Assembly (NCBI GenBank): GCA_004298725.1
Contig: SCQA01000109.1
Location: 1-5,309 of the forward strand
Source: a bacterium
GTDB taxonomy: Bacteria > Desulfobacterota > GWC2-55-46
Reading direction: 5' to 3'
DNA: 5,309 nucleotides
Positions 4,755 to 5,309 of this stretch are shown here, one piece after another; positions within the stretch are counted from its first letter, which is position 1, and each line of letters opens with the position of its first letter. The notes beneath the pieces are model-generated. The model was given only the letters and a program-made list of their open reading frames with translations, was not told the origin of the DNA and made no database searches. Position numbers and translations under genes: made by a program.

Positions 4755-5309
4755 AAATTGACTGCGTCCTTTCAACCTTTAATACCAAACCGTTTACTTC
4801 AACCACTCGCGCCTTCTCGCCTTTCTTTATATCAGCGGCGCTTACGGCGTTCCAGTATTCACCGGCTATAAAGACCTTGCCGCCCACCAAGCCGTTTATG
4901 TCTTCGATAACGACGCATTCCTTTTGAATAAGCGCATCAAGCCCGCTTACAGGCGCTCTGCGATGTATCCGCACAGTGTAGTACATGGTTGCCATAAATA
5001 CGGCTGTAAACGTAATTATTATCGGCGCGACGACCCAGAGCGACAATTTTAAATACGGCGCCTCGGCCGTGTCAAAGAGCATAACCGAGCCGAGCGCAAG
5101 CGAAACGACGCCCGCAAGAGTAAGTAGCCCGTAGCTTACCACCTTTATTTCGAGTATGAAAAAAATAACGGCAAGAACTATAAGCAAAAGCCCCGCGTAA
5201 TTTATAGGTAGCGTTTTAAAAGCGTAAAAAGACAGTACAAGAGATACGGCTCCGACGACGCCCGGCAGTATCAACCCGGGGTTTGACAGCTCGAAATAAA
5301 GCCCGACAA
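4753..5309 (-). CDS. NfeD family membrane protein, C-terminal part (probable ClpP-class NfeD protease)
   Basis: The last 184 residues of an NfeD protein; the 5' end lies outside the window. A TTG at 5272-5274 could be mistaken for a start, but the frame stays open upstream and the residues before it (GLYFELSNPG, joined to LILPGVVG) are the conserved NfeD entry motif. Four hydrophobic segments follow at about residues 13-31, 36-54, 58-78 and 89-111. After them comes the soluble OB-fold domain (about 120-184) with GKVFIAGEYWNAVSAADIKK and a closing GLVLKVE. In the long NfeD form this membrane-plus-OB region sits behind a ClpP-like serine protease domain that cleaves slipin. Whether that domain is present here cannot be seen. 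The gene stands upstream of slipin, the classic pairing. The TAG stop (4753-4755) falls within the right end of the palindromic element, so the final codons may have been altered by its insertion. Confidence 0.92.
   Translation of the reverse strand, partial: VGLYFELSNPGLILPGVVGAVSLVLSFYAFKTLPINYAGLLLIVLAVIFFILEIKVVSYGLLTLAGVVSLALGSVMLFDTAEAPYLKLSLWVVAPIIITFTAVFMATMYYTVRIHRRAPVSGLDALIQKECVVIEDINGLVGGKVFIAGEYWNAVSAADIKKGEKARVVEVNGLVLKVERTQSI

Noticed and set aside
4608..4760. Target-site duplication flanking the palindromic element
   Set aside because: The flanks (GATTAA on the left, AAATTG on the right) share only short A/T strings that are not direct repeats at the expected distance, so no duplication can be claimed.
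5272..5274. TTG as the start of the NfeD protein
   Set aside because: The frame remains open to the window edge, and the residues immediately upstream are the conserved FELSNPG part of the NfeD motif, so the gene is truncated by the window and does not start here.

Overview
The window looks like chromosomal housekeeping DNA from a Gram-negative-type bacterium. The best guess is a deltaproteobacterial lineage (Desulfobacterota) or a relative such as Nitrospirota or Nitrospinota. The reasons are the tandem DUF507 pair, the GFDPSS variant of the ThiD motif and the RadC-like protein with a DYEVVEFLLTYAI segment. This placement comes from remembered family distribution, not from a search. I see no tRNA, rRNA, CRISPR array, phage gene or transposase.

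Layout. On the left, the minus strand carries the 5' end of rpoD (the main sigma factor), which runs off the window edge. A near-consensus sigma-70 promoter sits just upstream of it. Divergent from rpoD, on the plus strand, is a two-gene unit of different DUF507 proteins coupled by a TTG/TGA start-stop overlap. After a 138-base gap comes a stand-alone thiD (pyrimidine kinase of thiamine synthesis), also on the plus strand.

The right 3.1 kb is a single minus-strand block converging on thiD with only 5 bases between stop codons. In transcription order it holds nfeD (5' end outside the window), a slipin/SPFH membrane protein, a RadC-like protein and a ferritin-like/response-receiver fusion. NfeD and slipin are a well-known membrane pair. 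The other two genes follow closely, with a 17-base overlap and a 25-base gap, so the four are probably cotranscribed.

The most noteworthy points are in this right block. (1) A 142-bp imperfect palindrome with 18-bp terminal inverted repeats fills most of the nfeD-slipin gap. It overlaps the nfeD stop codon and carries a candidate outward promoter towards slipin. It looks like a MITE or large hairpin element. (2) The RadC-like protein has an intact reading frame but has lost most of its JAMM metal-binding residues. (3) The last gene joins a four-helix ferritin/rubrerythrin-like domain to a receiver domain that keeps its phospho-acceptor Asp but lacks the switch Thr/Ser. Together they suggest a membrane-linked stress or iron-sensing module, but that function is inference only.
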